A DNA stretch of 64,000 nucleotides from Candidatus Gastranaerophilales bacterium (GCA_944325785.1 CALVBN010000007.1:59794-123793); one strand, 5' to 3'. Shown: positions 17,567-26,588, numbered from the stretch's first letter. Numbers and translations are program-made. Notes: a model not told the origin generated them from the sequence alone.

Positions 17567-18151
17567 TTAAATTTCATCCTGTCTATGTTTCTCAATTAAT
17601 TCTAAGCACGCCTCAATATTGTTATATGGAAGTTTTTGAATAAAATCATACGGCAGGTTCCACCATTCAGATTTTAGCAGACGCTCGATAATTTTTTGCT
17701 CAAACCGGTATTTCTTTACCACAGCCGGCACTCCGACAGCAACAGCGTATGGCGGAATATCTTTTGTTACAACGGCACCTGCGCCTATAATTGCACCGTT
17801 GCCGATTTTAACTCTGCCTAAAATGGTTACATTTTCGCAAACCCAAACATCATTTCCTATTTCTACTTCCTCCGGAAATTCTTCAAAAGAAAGGGCGTTG
17901 TTGTTAACCGGTATATTACCGTATAACCTTGAATCAAGTTTTCTTTTGTATTGGAAAGGATGCACGGAAAGCCAGTTTTTAGGATGCGACGCCGGATTAA
18001 TTAAAACGTTATTTCCTATACAGCAGAACTTACCTATTTTTAGTTTATCTTTTGGGCATAATGATGCTTTTCTGCCGACATATGTATAATCGCCGATATT
18101 ATAACCCTTTTTTCTCAATAATTTATAATAATTGCAATCAAAAACGCCCAT
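17567..18151 (-). CDS. Hexapeptide-repeat O-acetyltransferase (xenobiotic/CatB-like)
   Basis: A 194-residue left-handed beta-helix acyltransferase. Hexapeptide turns are visible (KIGKFCCIGNNVLI, EIGNDVWVCENVTILGRVKIGNGAIIGAGAVV), and the PASHP segment supplies the active-site His. It closely resembles streptogramin/chloramphenicol and polysaccharide acetyltransferases; a polysaccharide or nodulation-type sugar substrate is as likely as a drug, so this is not evidence of resistance. I chose ATG 18151; a TTG at 18169 would add six residues. TACAAT lies eight nucleotides before the ATG. Confidence 0.8.
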   Translation of the reverse strand: MGVFDCNYYKLLRKKGYNIGDYTYVGRKASLCPKDKLKIGKFCCIGNNVLINPASHPKNWLSVHPFQYKRKLDSRLYGNIPVNNNALSFEEFPEEVEIGNDVWVCENVTILGRVKIGNGAIIGAGAVVTKDIPPYAVAVGVPAVVKKYRFEQKIIERLLKSEWWNLPYDFIQKLPYNNIEACLELIEKHRQDEI

Positions 18152-18207
18152 ACGGACATATTGTATCAATCTTTCTTTTTATCGGTCAACAAGGCTAGGA
18201 TACATGT

Positions 18208-18351
18208 ATGAGGAGTTTTGAAGAATATTATAAATTTTCTGAATATATTGTTACAAATTCAATAAGCAAAATAATATATTCTCCTCAAAATTGCTCTTTT
18301 ATGCTAAACTATTATCCATACACAACGTTTCTTTCGAGGGTTGTCGATTGA
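18208..18351 (+). CDS. Possible 47-residue upstream ORF before thrS
   Basis: An ATG with an AGGA sequence upstream opens a 47-codon frame (MRSFEEYYKFSEYIV...) that ends 16 nt before the thrS start. It resembles nothing I know. It may be chance, or a short leader ORF that affects thrS translation. The same stretch can fold, since GAGGAG and CTCCTC flank it at about 18210 and 18281. Confidence 0.2.
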   Translation: MRSFEEYYKFSEYIVTNSISKIIYSPQNCSFMLNYYPYTTFLSRVVD

Positions 18352-18367
18352 AACAGAAAGGAAAAAT

Positions 18368-20140
18368 ATGGAAAAGAACAACGAAACTTTGAGTGTATTA
18401 AGACACTCCTGCTCACACATCATGGCACAAGCCGTACAGAAACTGTTTCCGCAGGCAAAGTTGGCTATAGGACCGGCAACTGATACAGGCTTTTATTACG
18501 ACTTCGATTTAACCGACGGGCATGCTTTTACGCATGAAGATTTAACCAAAATCGAAGAAGAAATGAAAAATATTATCAAACAGAATTTAACGTTTGAACG
18601 TTATGAAATTCCGGATGTGGATGCTCAGATTGCCGAATTTAAAGCAGAAGGTGAAATTTACAAGGCAGAATTACTGGAAGAACACAGAAATGATAATCCG
18701 ACCCTGTATTTGACCAAAGATAAAGACGGCAATGTTTTGTTTAACGATTTATGTGCAGGACCGCACATTCCGAATACATCATTTATTAAAGGCAACGCTA
18801 TAAAGCTTCTTAAAGTTGCGGGGGCTTACTGGCGCGGTGATGAGAATAAGAAAATGCTCCAGAGAATTTATGCTACTGCATACTGGAACAAAGAAGATTT
18901 GCAGGCGTATTTGACGTTTCTTGAAGAAGCGGAAAAACGCGACCATAGAAAATTAGGCACACAGCTTGATTTATTCTCAGTAAGAGAAGAAATCGGCTCC
19001 GGTTTTGTTCTATGGCATCCGAACCTTGCAATTGTCCGCGAAGAAATTGAAAATTACTGGAGAACAGAACACAGAAAACGCGGTTATGTAATAGTTAACA
19101 CTCCGCAGATAGCAAAATCTAAGCTCTGGGAAATCTCCGGACATATGGATCACTATAAAGAAAATATGTTCTTTATCCAGAAAGATGAGGATTCTGAAGA
19201 ACAGTACGTTGTAAAACCGATGAACTGTCCGTTCCATATTCTTATCTACCAGGCAAACAGATATTCATACCGTTCACTTCCGTTAAGAATGGCAGAACTG
19301 GGCACCGTATACAGAAAAGAAAAATCCGGTGCATTATCCGGTTTAACCCGTGTACAGGGATTTACGCAGGATGATGCTCACATTTTCTGTACTCCGGAAC
19401 AGTTAGTCGGAGAAATTAACGAAATCATTGATTTTGTTGCGGATACAATGGCAATCTTTAATATGAGCTTTGAAGTTGAGCTTTCAACCCGTCCGGAAAG
19501 CTTTGTCGGCGATATTGAAAACTGGAACAGAGCAGAAGCAGGCTTAAAAGAAGCAATGGACAGACGCGGTATGAAATACGATATCAATGAAGGCGACGGC
19601 GCATTCTACGGTCCAAAAATTGACTTTAAGGTCAAAGATGCTCTCGGAAGAACATGGCAGTGCGCAACAATACAGCTGGACTTCAACCTGCCGGAAAGAT
19701 TTGGAATCAAATATCAGGATAAAGACGGCAGCATGAAAACTCCTGTAATGCTTCACAGGGTAATTTTCGGCTCAATGGAAAGATTCCACGGTATTTTGAT
19801 AGAACACTATGCCGGTGCATTCCCGACATGGCTTGCTCCAACACAGGTTGCAATAGTTCCTATCAGCAACGAAAAACATATTGATTACGCAGAAGAGGTA
19901 TATAAGAAAATGCGCTCAGCAGGTATAAGAGTTAAACTTGATGACCGCTCTGAATCTATGAATTACAAGATAAGAGAATCTCTACAGGACAAAAAGATAC
20001 CTTATGTATGTGTAATCGGCGATAAAGAAATAGAAGCCGGTGCAGTAGCCGTAAGAAAACGCGGTGTAGGACAAATTGGCACACTGCCGGTTGATGAATT
20101 TATTGCAAATATCGAAAAAGAAATAAAAGAACGTAAATAA
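18368..20140 (+). CDS. thrS: Threonyl-tRNA synthetase lacking the N-terminal TGS domain
   Basis: A 590-residue class II synthetase. It begins directly with the editing domain (LRHSCSHIMAQAV, whose His residues act in editing), then the catalytic core with motif 2 at GTVYRKEKSG and the zinc-binding Cys in MNCPFH, motif 3 at GSMERF, and the anticodon-binding domain. Enzymes such as that of E. coli (642 residues) have an additional N-terminal TGS domain, absent here. ATG 18368 has an AAAGG ribosome binding site; an in-frame TTG at 18341 would not restore the TGS domain. A terminator follows. Confidence 0.95.
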   Translation: MEKNNETLSVLRHSCSHIMAQAVQKLFPQAKLAIGPATDTGFYYDFDLTDGHAFTHEDLTKIEEEMKNIIKQNLTFERYEIPDVDAQIAEFKAEGEIYKAELLEEHRNDNPTLYLTKDKDGNVLFNDLCAGPHIPNTSFIKGNAIKLLKVAGAYWRGDENKKMLQRIYATAYWNKEDLQAYLTFLEEAEKRDHRKLGTQLDLFSVREEIGSGFVLWHPNLAIVREEIENYWRTEHRKRGYVIVNTPQIAKSKLWEISGHMDHYKENMFFIQKDEDSEEQYVVKPMNCPFHILIYQANRYSYRSLPLRMAELGTVYRKEKSGALSGLTRVQGFTQDDAHIFCTPEQLVGEINEIIDFVADTMAIFNMSFEVELSTRPESFVGDIENWNRAEAGLKEAMDRRGMKYDINEGDGAFYGPKIDFKVKDALGRTWQCATIQLDFNLPERFGIKYQDKDGSMKTPVMLHRVIFGSMERFHGILIEHYAGAFPTWLAPTQVAIVPISNEKHIDYAEEVYKKMRSAGIRVKLDDRSESMNYKIRESLQDKKIPYVCVIGDKEIEAGAVAVRKRGVGQIGTLPVDEFIANIEKEIKERK

Positions 20141-20158
20141 TAATACTAATTCATTAAT

Positions 20159-20192
20159 ACGGCGGAAATTCATTATTTCCGCCGTTATTTTT
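20159..20192 (+). terminator. Rho-independent terminator after thrS
   Basis: ACGGCGGAAAT and ATTTCCGCCGT form an 11-bp stem with a 5-nt loop, followed by a T tract. Confidence 0.85.
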
Positions 20193-20512
20193 TTCTTTTC
20201 CATACCCAAAAGCTTACTGCATGCCAACATCGTTACAAAACTTAACCGGAAATAAAAGGCATGCAAACATGCTGGGCGCATGGGTTTTCATGATTTAAAA
20301 CGCCGAAAGCATGCAGGCATGGGCGGTTAGCATGTCTAAAGAAAGCTAACGGCAAAAGATTTGGGAGTTTGCAAGCTTTGTTAGAAATCTTAACAATTGC
20401 CTCCTAATGGGTTGTAAATGCGCTCTTAATCCATATAATTAAAATAGGTTAAGGATTTTTGGGGAATATTCTTAACTGTGTATTAATATAAAAATAATTT
20501 TTGGAGGAATAA
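20193..20512. other. Intergenic region with a dense CATG cluster
   Basis: This part of the 372-nt gap between thrS and a small Cys-rich gene holds no convincing ORF. CATG occurs eight times between 20220 and 20334 and is often part of GCATGC. GTTAGC/GCTAAC forms a short hairpin at about 20326-20350. The last 60 nt are AT-rich and probably hold the promoter of the next gene. Confidence 0.5.
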
Positions 20513-20728
20513 GTGTTTAAGAGTCGTGATATGGGAAGAGCTATTGCTGTAAAAAGATGGACGCCTACAGCATTAGAGTGTTATAAACGCGGATGTGTGT
20601 GTGACGGATGTTTTTACAGTGATTTTTTTAGCACGACAGCGCAAAAATGCCAGATGAAAGCTGCTGTTTTGGAATTAGTCCGTACAATTGGTACTCCTGG
20701 GGTAGAATTACCACAAATTTTAGAATAA
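20513..20728 (+). CDS. Small cysteine-rich protein, possibly metal-binding
   Basis: A 71-residue protein starting at a GTG with a strong GGAGG ribosome binding site seven nucleotides upstream. It has a compact Cys cluster, CYKRGCVCDGCFY, and a later Cys in QKCQMKA, followed by VLELVRTIGTP. The spacing suggests zinc or an iron-sulfur cluster. I have an impression of a small conserved family with this C-x5-C-x-C-x2-C pattern but cannot name it. The basic, Trp-containing region before the cluster (AVKRWTPTALE) would suit nucleic-acid contact. It precedes hpf by about 60 nt. Confidence 0.65.
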   Translation: MFKSRDMGRAIAVKRWTPTALECYKRGCVCDGCFYSDFFSTTAQKCQMKAAVLELVRTIGTPGVELPQILE

Positions 20729-20790
20729 TCCCCCTTTAAAAATACTCTGAAATGTTGTACAATGGAAAGGTAGTACATTAGGAGGTGTAA

Positions 20791-21153
20791 ATGCATATAC
20801 ACGTAAACGGTAAAAACATCGAAATTACAGACGCTATTAAGGCTTATGTAAAGGAAAAAATTGGAAGAGTTGCTAATCACTACGATCAAATTACCGGTAT
20901 TGATGTCATCCTTTCGGTTATCAAAAATCCTGCAGCAACAGGCAAACACGTTGCTGAAGTTTCCTGTAAAATGAACACAGGTGCTGTACATTGCGAAGAA
21001 TCTGCTGAATCTATGTACGCAAGTATTGACTTGCTTGCAGACAAACTGGACAGACAGGTTAAGAAATTTAAAGACAAAGCACTGGCTTCCGGAGGCAAGG
21101 AAACTATCAGAAATACTGAAGTTAAAGAGGCTGAAGAAGCTTTAGAAAGTTAA
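20791..21153 (+). CDS. hpf: Ribosome hibernation-promoting factor, short form
   Basis: A 120-residue HPF/RaiA (YfiA) protein: the beta-alpha fold begins MHIHVNGKNIEITDAIKAYV, and basic residues recur through KLDRQVKKFKDK. It binds the decoding region of the 30S subunit and stores idle ribosomes. It lacks the C-terminal dimerisation domain of long HPF, so it is of the short type. A strong AGGAGG ribosome binding site and a TACAAT -10-like box precede it. Confidence 0.9.
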   Translation: MHIHVNGKNIEITDAIKAYVKEKIGRVANHYDQITGIDVILSVIKNPAATGKHVAEVSCKMNTGAVHCEESAESMYASIDLLADKLDRQVKKFKDKALASGGKETIRNTEVKEAEEALES

Positions 21154-21209
21154 GGTTTTTAATTTTAGGCGGTTAGGTTAGGGCAAATTCTATTGAAGGT
21201 AAAGTTAAG

Positions 21210-22004
21210 ATGATTAACAACAAAAAAGTTGCAGTAATTATGCCCGCTTATAACGCAGAAAAAACTTTAGAAAAAACATATAATGAGATTTATCAAAATT
21301 TCGTCGATGAGATTATTCTTGTCGACGATTTCTCTTCTGATGAAACTAAGGAAATAGCTAAGCGCCTTGATATTACAACGATAGTGCATGAGAAGAATAA
21401 GGGTTACGGGGCTAATCAGAAATCGTGTTATAAAGCAGCTCTCAAAGCCGGTGCGGATATTGTGATTATGCTTCATCCGGATTATCAATATACGCCTAAA
21501 CTGATACCTGCGATAGCTTCTATGATGGCTTTCGGGGAATATGACGCAGTTATTGCATCCAGAATGCTCGGCAACTCCGCTCTCAAGGGAGGAATGCCGA
21601 TGTATAAATATATTTCCAACAGGTTTCTAACTGAGTTTGAAAATATTGTTACGGGCGAAAAGCTGTCTGAGTATCATACGGGATTCCGCGGGTTTACCAG
21701 AGAAATTCTGGAAAAATTACCGCTTGAGGACTGCAGTGATGATTTTATTTTTGATAATCAGATGCTTGCGCTTATTCTATACAACGGTTATAAAATCGGA
21801 GAGATATCCTGTCCTACAAAATATTTTGCAGAGGCTTCTTCAATCAATTTTATTCGTTCTTGCAAATACGGGCTTGAGGTTCTGCTTGTGAGTCTTAAAT
21901 ACAGGTTTGCAAAAATGGGGTTAAAGATAAAGCTGTTTAGCGCAGGGGGAAGGACTCTGGATTTGGACAAAGAATTGAATTATTATAACAAGAGAGCGGT
22001 ATGA
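21210..22004 (+). CDS. Family 2 glycosyltransferase
   Basis: A 264-residue GT-A enzyme resembling dolichol-phosphate mannosyltransferases and related bacterial proteins. Motifs are VIMPAYNAEKTL at the start, VDDFSSDET for nucleotide-sugar binding and MLHPDYQY in the DxD position, with RMLGNSALKGGMP and YHTGFRGF in the acceptor half. No membrane helices are seen. Its end overlaps the rdgB start (ATGA), so the two are co-transcribed although functionally unrelated. Substrate is unknown. Confidence 0.85.
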   Translation: MINNKKVAVIMPAYNAEKTLEKTYNEIYQNFVDEIILVDDFSSDETKEIAKRLDITTIVHEKNKGYGANQKSCYKAALKAGADIVIMLHPDYQYTPKLIPAIASMMAFGEYDAVIASRMLGNSALKGGMPMYKYISNRFLTEFENIVTGEKLSEYHTGFRGFTREILEKLPLEDCSDDFIFDNQMLALILYNGYKIGEISCPTKYFAEASSINFIRSCKYGLEVLLVSLKYRFAKMGLKIKLFSAGGRTLDLDKELNYYNKRAV

Positions 22005-22585
22005 AAATAGTTTTAGCATCGTCAAATGAACATAAAGTTAAAGAGATTAACGAAATAGTCGCGGGAACGGGTTTGGAATTTGTACTTCCTCCGGCTGGGT
22101 TTGACCCTGTGGAGGACGGAAATACGTTTGAAGAGAATTCTTTAATCAAAGCAAGAGAAGCCTGGAAATTATCAAAAACTTGGACGCTTGCGGATGATTC
22201 CGGACTCTGTATTGACTATTTGGAAGGCAGGCCGGGAATTTATTCTGCAAGGTATGCAGAAACTCCTCAAAAACGAATTGAGAGGGTTTTGAGAGAAATG
22301 GAAGGTGCTGGTAACAGAAAAGCTCATTTTGCCTGCGCAATGACGCTTATTAATCCGGATGGCAATGTAGAATTTGCACATACGGGTATATGCGAGGGCA
22401 GTATTACGACAGAGGCGCGCGGAACAAACGGGTTCGGGTATGACCCGATTTTTCTGGTTAAAAATTCTTCCAGAACAATGGCAGAATTAAGCGACGATGA
22501 AAAAAATCACATTTCTCACCGTTCTGTTGCCCTAAGGGCAGTCTTAGACTATATTAGTGAAGCTCATTTGGCTGGAAACGTGTAA
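22001..22585 (+). CDS. rdgB: XTP/dITP pyrophosphatase RdgB
   Basis: A 194-residue HAM1-family enzyme with the starting motif LASSNEHKVKEI, ADDSGLCIDYL and GFGYDPIF. It hydrolyses inosine and xanthosine triphosphates and keeps them out of DNA and RNA. The start overlaps the preceding glycosyltransferase stop. The last 32 nt overlap the end of the convergent secreted-protein gene. Confidence 0.95.
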   Translation: MKIVLASSNEHKVKEINEIVAGTGLEFVLPPAGFDPVEDGNTFEENSLIKAREAWKLSKTWTLADDSGLCIDYLEGRPGIYSARYAETPQKRIERVLREMEGAGNRKAHFACAMTLINPDGNVEFAHTGICEGSITTEARGTNGFGYDPIFLVKNSSRTMAELSDDEKNHISHRSVALRAVLDYISEAHLAGNV

Positions 22586-22988
22586 AGTTGTTCAGATAGT
22601 TTCCGATAGGAAGCATAGTATCGGTTCTGTCAGACATTTCCTGCGGACCGCGTCCTGCCATTTCCTGCGCTTCGATTTTAGCGTTATATTCACTGTTTTT
22701 CTGGTATTGTTTTACTTTTACCTCTTGATAACAGCTGAATTTTGCATCGCTGTCTTCCATATCTCTGCATTCTTTAATAGAGCTTTCAAAGTCGGCTCTT
22801 CTTTGATACCAGTAGGAAGCAGTTTCATTCAATTTGCCGAGTCCTTTGGGTTCTTGAACGTCAACGAAAGCCGGCGGAGCAAAGTCCTGCCATTGAGGCT
22901 CTGTCATGCCGTCGAGCGTTACGACTTCATCATTTGCTAAAACGGGTGCAGTAACTAATATTGCTAATAATAACAAAAACTTTTTCAT
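22554..22988 (-). CDS. Small secreted protein of unknown function
   Basis: A 144-residue precursor with a clear Sec signal peptide (MKKFLLLLAILVTAPVLA, cleavage after VLA). The mature protein is polar, has two Cys in a charged helical region (KECRDMEDSDAKFSC) and ends PNELH. I do not recognise it. A GAGGA ribosome binding site precedes the start, and TATAAT is found further upstream. It overlaps rdgB tail to tail. Confidence 0.7.
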   Translation of the reverse strand: MKKFLLLLAILVTAPVLANDEVVTLDGMTEPQWQDFAPPAFVDVQEPKGLGKLNETASYWYQRRADFESSIKECRDMEDSDAKFSCYQEVKVKQYQKNSEYNAKIEAQEMAGRGPQEMSDRTDTMLPIGNYLNNFTRFQPNELH

Positions 22989-23103
22989 AAATTCATTATC
23001 CTCTTTTTATGATTATATCATTTCTCCGGATTTTCAATCAAGGTTAGTGCAGAAAATGTTACAAAAGCGACAGGTAATTTAAAGAGCCGGCAAATTAAAT
23101 TAA

Positions 23104-23260
23104 TGTAGGGTGGGTAAAGTTGCGTTAAAACAGGAAAAGTTTACATTTAACTACGCATAACGTACCCACCATAAATTAAAATTGAAAACATGTCGGTGGG
23201 CACGCAATACATAAATAAGTTTGAAATCCCCTATTATAAGAAGCTTTGCCCACCCTACAG
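23104..23260. repeat. Palindromic repeat (MITE-like) with 16-bp terminal inverted repeats
   Basis: The ends TGTAGGGTGGGTAAAG and CTTTGCCCACCCTACA are inverted repeats matching at 15 of 16 positions. Inside, CGTACCCACC (23161-23170) and GGTGGGCACG (23195-23204) form a second inverted pair. No ORF is present. The architecture suggests a non-autonomous mobile or REP-like element; related GGGTGGGCA/TGCCCACCC palindromes occur in many bacteria. It lies in the 535-nt gap before the AAA ATPase gene; the rest of that gap (22989-23103, 23261-23523) shows nothing definite. Confidence 0.7.
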
Positions 23261-23523
23261 ATGGCTATTGCATTTAGCAAGAGCAAATAGAGGGAGCGGC
23301 GTAAGTAAAATGGGAACCCACACCTAGTTTGAGAATTTTGGAACAATTTTATTTTAATTGACTTAATTTTTATAAAAAGTAGTTCAAAATAATGCGCTAT
23401 TTATTATAAAAGTCGTTTGATTAAATGTAATATTAATATAAAAAGTCCTTTGAAAAAATGTCATTCAAATGTATGGTTTGTTTAATATCAAGTTTTGTTA
23501 AGATATACTTTGAGAGAAATTAT

Positions 23524-24852
23524 ATGAAACGATATGCTATAAACAAACTTATAGAATGGAAAAATGGTTCTAATCGGAAACCTTTGATAATCAGAGGGGC
23601 GCGTCAAGTCGGAAAAACTTGGCTAATGAAAGAGTTTGGAAAAACAGAATACAAAAAGGTTATTTATATAAATTTTGAGTTAGACAAGCTCATGTGTGAT
23701 TTATTTTCGCTAGACTTCAATACAAAAAGAATTATTGAAGGTTTAGAGTTAACTCATTCTAAAATTAATACTACAAATACACTAATAATACTTGATGAAA
23801 TTCAAGAATGTCCGAAAGCATTAACAACTCTTAAATATTTTTACGAAAATGCCCCGGAATATAATATCATTGCAGCTGGAAGTCTATTAGGCGTTGCTCT
23901 TCATGAAAATATTTCTTTTCCTGTTGGCAAAGTAGATTTTCTTGATTTGTATCCTCTATCATTTATGGAATTTCTTGACGCAATTGGAGAAGGCAATTTT
24001 ATAGAATTATTAAAAAGCCCTAAATCTCCAAATATAAAAGTTTTTAAAGAAAAATATATTGAATGGCTAAAAAAATATTATTACATAGGGGGAATGCCGG
24101 AAGCAGTAAGTACATTTGTTGAAACAAACAATTTCCAAAAAGTTCGTAAAGTTCAAGAAAATATTTTAGAAGCATATACAAAGGATTTTTCAAAACACAT
24201 ATCTTCTACCGGCAAATTAAAAATTGATTTGCTTTGGGAATCTATTCCGAGCCAATTAACACAAGAAAGCAAAAAGTTTGTTTATAAAAAAATAAAATCG
24301 GGAGCTAGAGCGGATGAATTCGAAGAAGCTTTATCCTGGCTTATAAATTGCGGGCTTATTTATAAAATTAATCGAATAACAAAACCTGCATTGCCAATTA
24401 AGGCTTATGAAAATACAAAGGCGTTTAAACTTTTTATTTTGGATGTTGGTTTACTTTGTGCTTTGAGTAAACTTCCGGCAAGAACTTTAATTGATGGCGA
24501 TAAAATTTTTACTGAATTTAACGGAGCATTGGCAGAACAATATGTATTGCAACAGTTGAAAACACTAGAAGAGATGGAAATTGCGTACTGGATAAGTAAA
24601 TCCGGCAATGCCGAGATTGATTTTGTGATCCAAACAGACGGTTATGTTATTCCTGTTGAAGTAAAGGCAACAACTAATCTACAGGCAAAATCACTAAAAG
24701 TGTATAGAGAAAAATTTGACCCCGAAATAAGTATAAGAACTTCACTTGCGGATTTTGAAATAAATAATGGACTATATAGCATTCCATTATACATGGCAGG
24801 TAAGTTCGATGAAATTTTAAAGGATGGTAGAACTACCGACTTAAAAATTTGA
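23524..24852 (+). CDS. AAA ATPase with C-terminal DUF4143 domain
   Basis: A 442-residue protein: an AAA_14-type P-loop ATPase (Walker A RGARQVGKTW, Walker B LIILDEIQE, sensor region AAGSLLGV) and a C-terminal DUF4143 domain with EIDFVIQ and EVKA, which resemble a PD-(D/E)xK nuclease core. The family is widespread in gut bacteria and archaea, usually patchily distributed. Its base composition is more AT-rich than its neighbours and it sits alone beside a palindromic repeat, so recent transfer is likely. I chose ATG 23524 (GAGAG upstream) over 23458. Function is unknown; defence or chromosome maintenance are guesses. Confidence 0.85.
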   Translation: MKRYAINKLIEWKNGSNRKPLIIRGARQVGKTWLMKEFGKTEYKKVIYINFELDKLMCDLFSLDFNTKRIIEGLELTHSKINTTNTLIILDEIQECPKALTTLKYFYENAPEYNIIAAGSLLGVALHENISFPVGKVDFLDLYPLSFMEFLDAIGEGNFIELLKSPKSPNIKVFKEKYIEWLKKYYYIGGMPEAVSTFVETNNFQKVRKVQENILEAYTKDFSKHISSTGKLKIDLLWESIPSQLTQESKKFVYKKIKSGARADEFEEALSWLINCGLIYKINRITKPALPIKAYENTKAFKLFILDVGLLCALSKLPARTLIDGDKIFTEFNGALAEQYVLQQLKTLEEMEIAYWISKSGNAEIDFVIQTDGYVIPVEVKATTNLQAKSLKVYREKFDPEISIRTSLADFEINNGLYSIPLYMAGKFDEILKDGRTTDLKI

Positions 24853-24990
24853 ATTTCTGACTTTGAGAAAATTTCTAAAAATCTCAAACCGGCTGTTTTT
24901 CTCTAAGCGGACGGAAAATATATAAAACAACGTTTTATCGACGTTAAGAGTTCAGTCTCGCTGGCTTAAAGTAAAAAAAACACAATAGAA

Positions 24991-25062
24991 AGCGGACGAC
25001 GAGACTCGAACTCGCGACGTCAACCTTGGGAAGGTTGCATTCTACCACTGAATTACATCCGC
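24991..25062 (-). tRNA. tRNA-Gly (anticodon CCC)
   Basis: On the minus strand: acceptor stem GCGGATG/CGTCCGC, anticodon stem CAACC/GGTTG with loop TTCCCAA (anticodon CCC, codon GGG), T-arm with GTTCGAGTC, discriminator T, CCA not encoded. The gene lies between the AAA ATPase and accC; no gene is seen in the 138 nt before it. Confidence 0.95.
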
Positions 25063-25113
25063 CTGGAATATAGATTATTATAGTTCATTGAAAAATTTCA
25101 TGCAAATTTAAAT

Positions 25114-26463
25114 TTATTTATTTTTTCTCTTATAAAAATCTTCAATAAATCCTGTATTAAAGTTTCCGCTCATAAAGACTTCGTCTTCAACAATTTCTTG
25201 ATGGAAAGGTATTGTTGTTTTGATACCTGTTACAACATATTCTTTAAGGGCTTGATACATTCTGCGTCTTGCTTCGTTTCTGTTTTCGCCCCAGCAGATA
25301 AGTTTTCCTATCATTGAATCATAATAAGGCGGGATAGAATAGCCCGGATAAACGTGAGAATCTACTCTGATGCCGAAACCGCCCGGTGCAAAGTAGCCGT
25401 CAATTTTTCCCGGACAAGGCATAAAATCGTGTTCCGGATCTTCCGCGTTTATACGGCATTCAATTGCGTGACCTCTAAGAAGCACGTCAGATTGTTTATA
25501 GCCTAATTCTTTACCGGAAGCAACAAGAATCTGTTCTCTTACGATATCAATCTGTGAAATCATTTCTGTTACGCAGTGTTCAACCTGTACACGCGTATTC
25601 ATTTCCATAAAATACCATTTTCCGTCGTGGTCGAGCAAAAATTCGCAGGTGCCTGCGCCTTCGTAGCCGATAGCTTTAGCAGCTCTTACAGCGGCGGCTC
25701 CCATTTCTTGTCTTGTTTTTTCATCAATAGCCGGAGAAGGTGCTTCTTCCAGAAGTTTTTGGTGGCGTCTTTGAATTGAGCAATCCCTTTCTCCCAGGTG
25801 AATAACATTGCCGAATGAATCGCCCAGTATTTGAACTTCAATATGACGCGGGTTTTCCAGATATTTTTCAGCATAAACTCCCGGGTTGCCGAAGAATTTT
25901 TCAGCTTCCTGCTGGCAGAGTGTCATATTGGTTTCTAATTCTTCGTCATTTCTGACGATTCTCATCCCCTTGCCCCCGCCTCCTGCGGTTGCTTTAAGGA
26001 TAATAGGATATCCTGCTTTGTGCGCGAATTCTCTTGCCTGTTCAGCTGTTTCAAGAATTCCTGTTCCTGGTGTTACCGGAACATTATTTTCAATCATGGT
26101 TTTTCTTGCGGTTGCTTTGTCACCCATTTTGCGCATTGATTCGGCAGATGGACCGATAAATTTGATACCGTGTTCCGTACAAATATCGACAAAATCAGCC
26201 CTTTCAGACATAAATCCGTAGCCAGGGTGAATTGCATCGCATCCTGTCATAAGCGCCGTAGAAATAATTGCGGGAATGTTTAAATAGCTTTGAGCACTCG
26301 GTGCAGGTCCGATACAGTATGCGTCAGTTGCAAGTCTTACGTGAAGAGATTGCGCATCTGCCTGCGAATATACTGCAACTGTCGGAATTCCCAATTCTCT
26401 GCATGCTCTTATTACTCTTACGGCTATTTCGCCTCTATTTGCAATTAAAACTCGTTTAAACAT
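25114..26463 (-). CDS. accC: Biotin carboxylase subunit of acetyl-CoA carboxylase
   Basis: A 449-residue AccC with the ATP-grasp fold: KRVLIANRGEIAVRV at the start, glycine loop GGGGKGMRIV, and EMNTRVQVEH in the active site. It carboxylates the biotin on AccB using ATP and bicarbonate, the first step of fatty-acid synthesis. It follows accB and efp on the minus strand, an order also seen in cyanobacteria. A palindromic repeat lies between accB and accC. AccA and AccD are not in the window. Confidence 0.97.
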   Translation of the reverse strand: MFKRVLIANRGEIAVRVIRACRELGIPTVAVYSQADAQSLHVRLATDAYCIGPAPSAQSYLNIPAIISTALMTGCDAIHPGYGFMSERADFVDICTEHGIKFIGPSAESMRKMGDKATARKTMIENNVPVTPGTGILETAEQAREFAHKAGYPIILKATAGGGGKGMRIVRNDEELETNMTLCQQEAEKFFGNPGVYAEKYLENPRHIEVQILGDSFGNVIHLGERDCSIQRRHQKLLEEAPSPAIDEKTRQEMGAAAVRAAKAIGYEGAGTCEFLLDHDGKWYFMEMNTRVQVEHCVTEMISQIDIVREQILVASGKELGYKQSDVLLRGHAIECRINAEDPEHDFMPCPGKIDGYFAPGGFGIRVDSHVYPGYSIPPYYDSMIGKLICWGENRNEARRRMYQALKEYVVTGIKTTIPFHQEIVEDEVFMSGNFNTGFIEDFYKRKNK

Positions 26464-26484
26464 CGTTTTTCCTTTAATAAATCG

Positions 26485-26588
26485 GGTTTAGGAGTTTAGC
26501 AGTTTATGGGTTGAGAAGAATTTAAATTCGCTTCGCTCATATATTTTTTAACTTCTTCTAAACCTCTAAACTTATAAACTTCTAAACT
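26485..26588. repeat. Palindromic repeat, copy A, between accB and accC
   Basis: The flanks are TTTAGGAGTTTAG-type on one side and TCTAAAC-type on the other, so the ends can pair. The 53-nt core (26511-26563) is identical to 27084-27136. Confidence 0.75.

Noticed and set aside
17567..18151. Antibiotic resistance acetyltransferase
   Set aside because: The hexapeptide family also acts on many sugars; no evidence for a drug substrate.
18152..18367. T-box leader before thrS
   Set aside because: No T-box sequence, specifier loop or terminator/antiterminator pair is visible.
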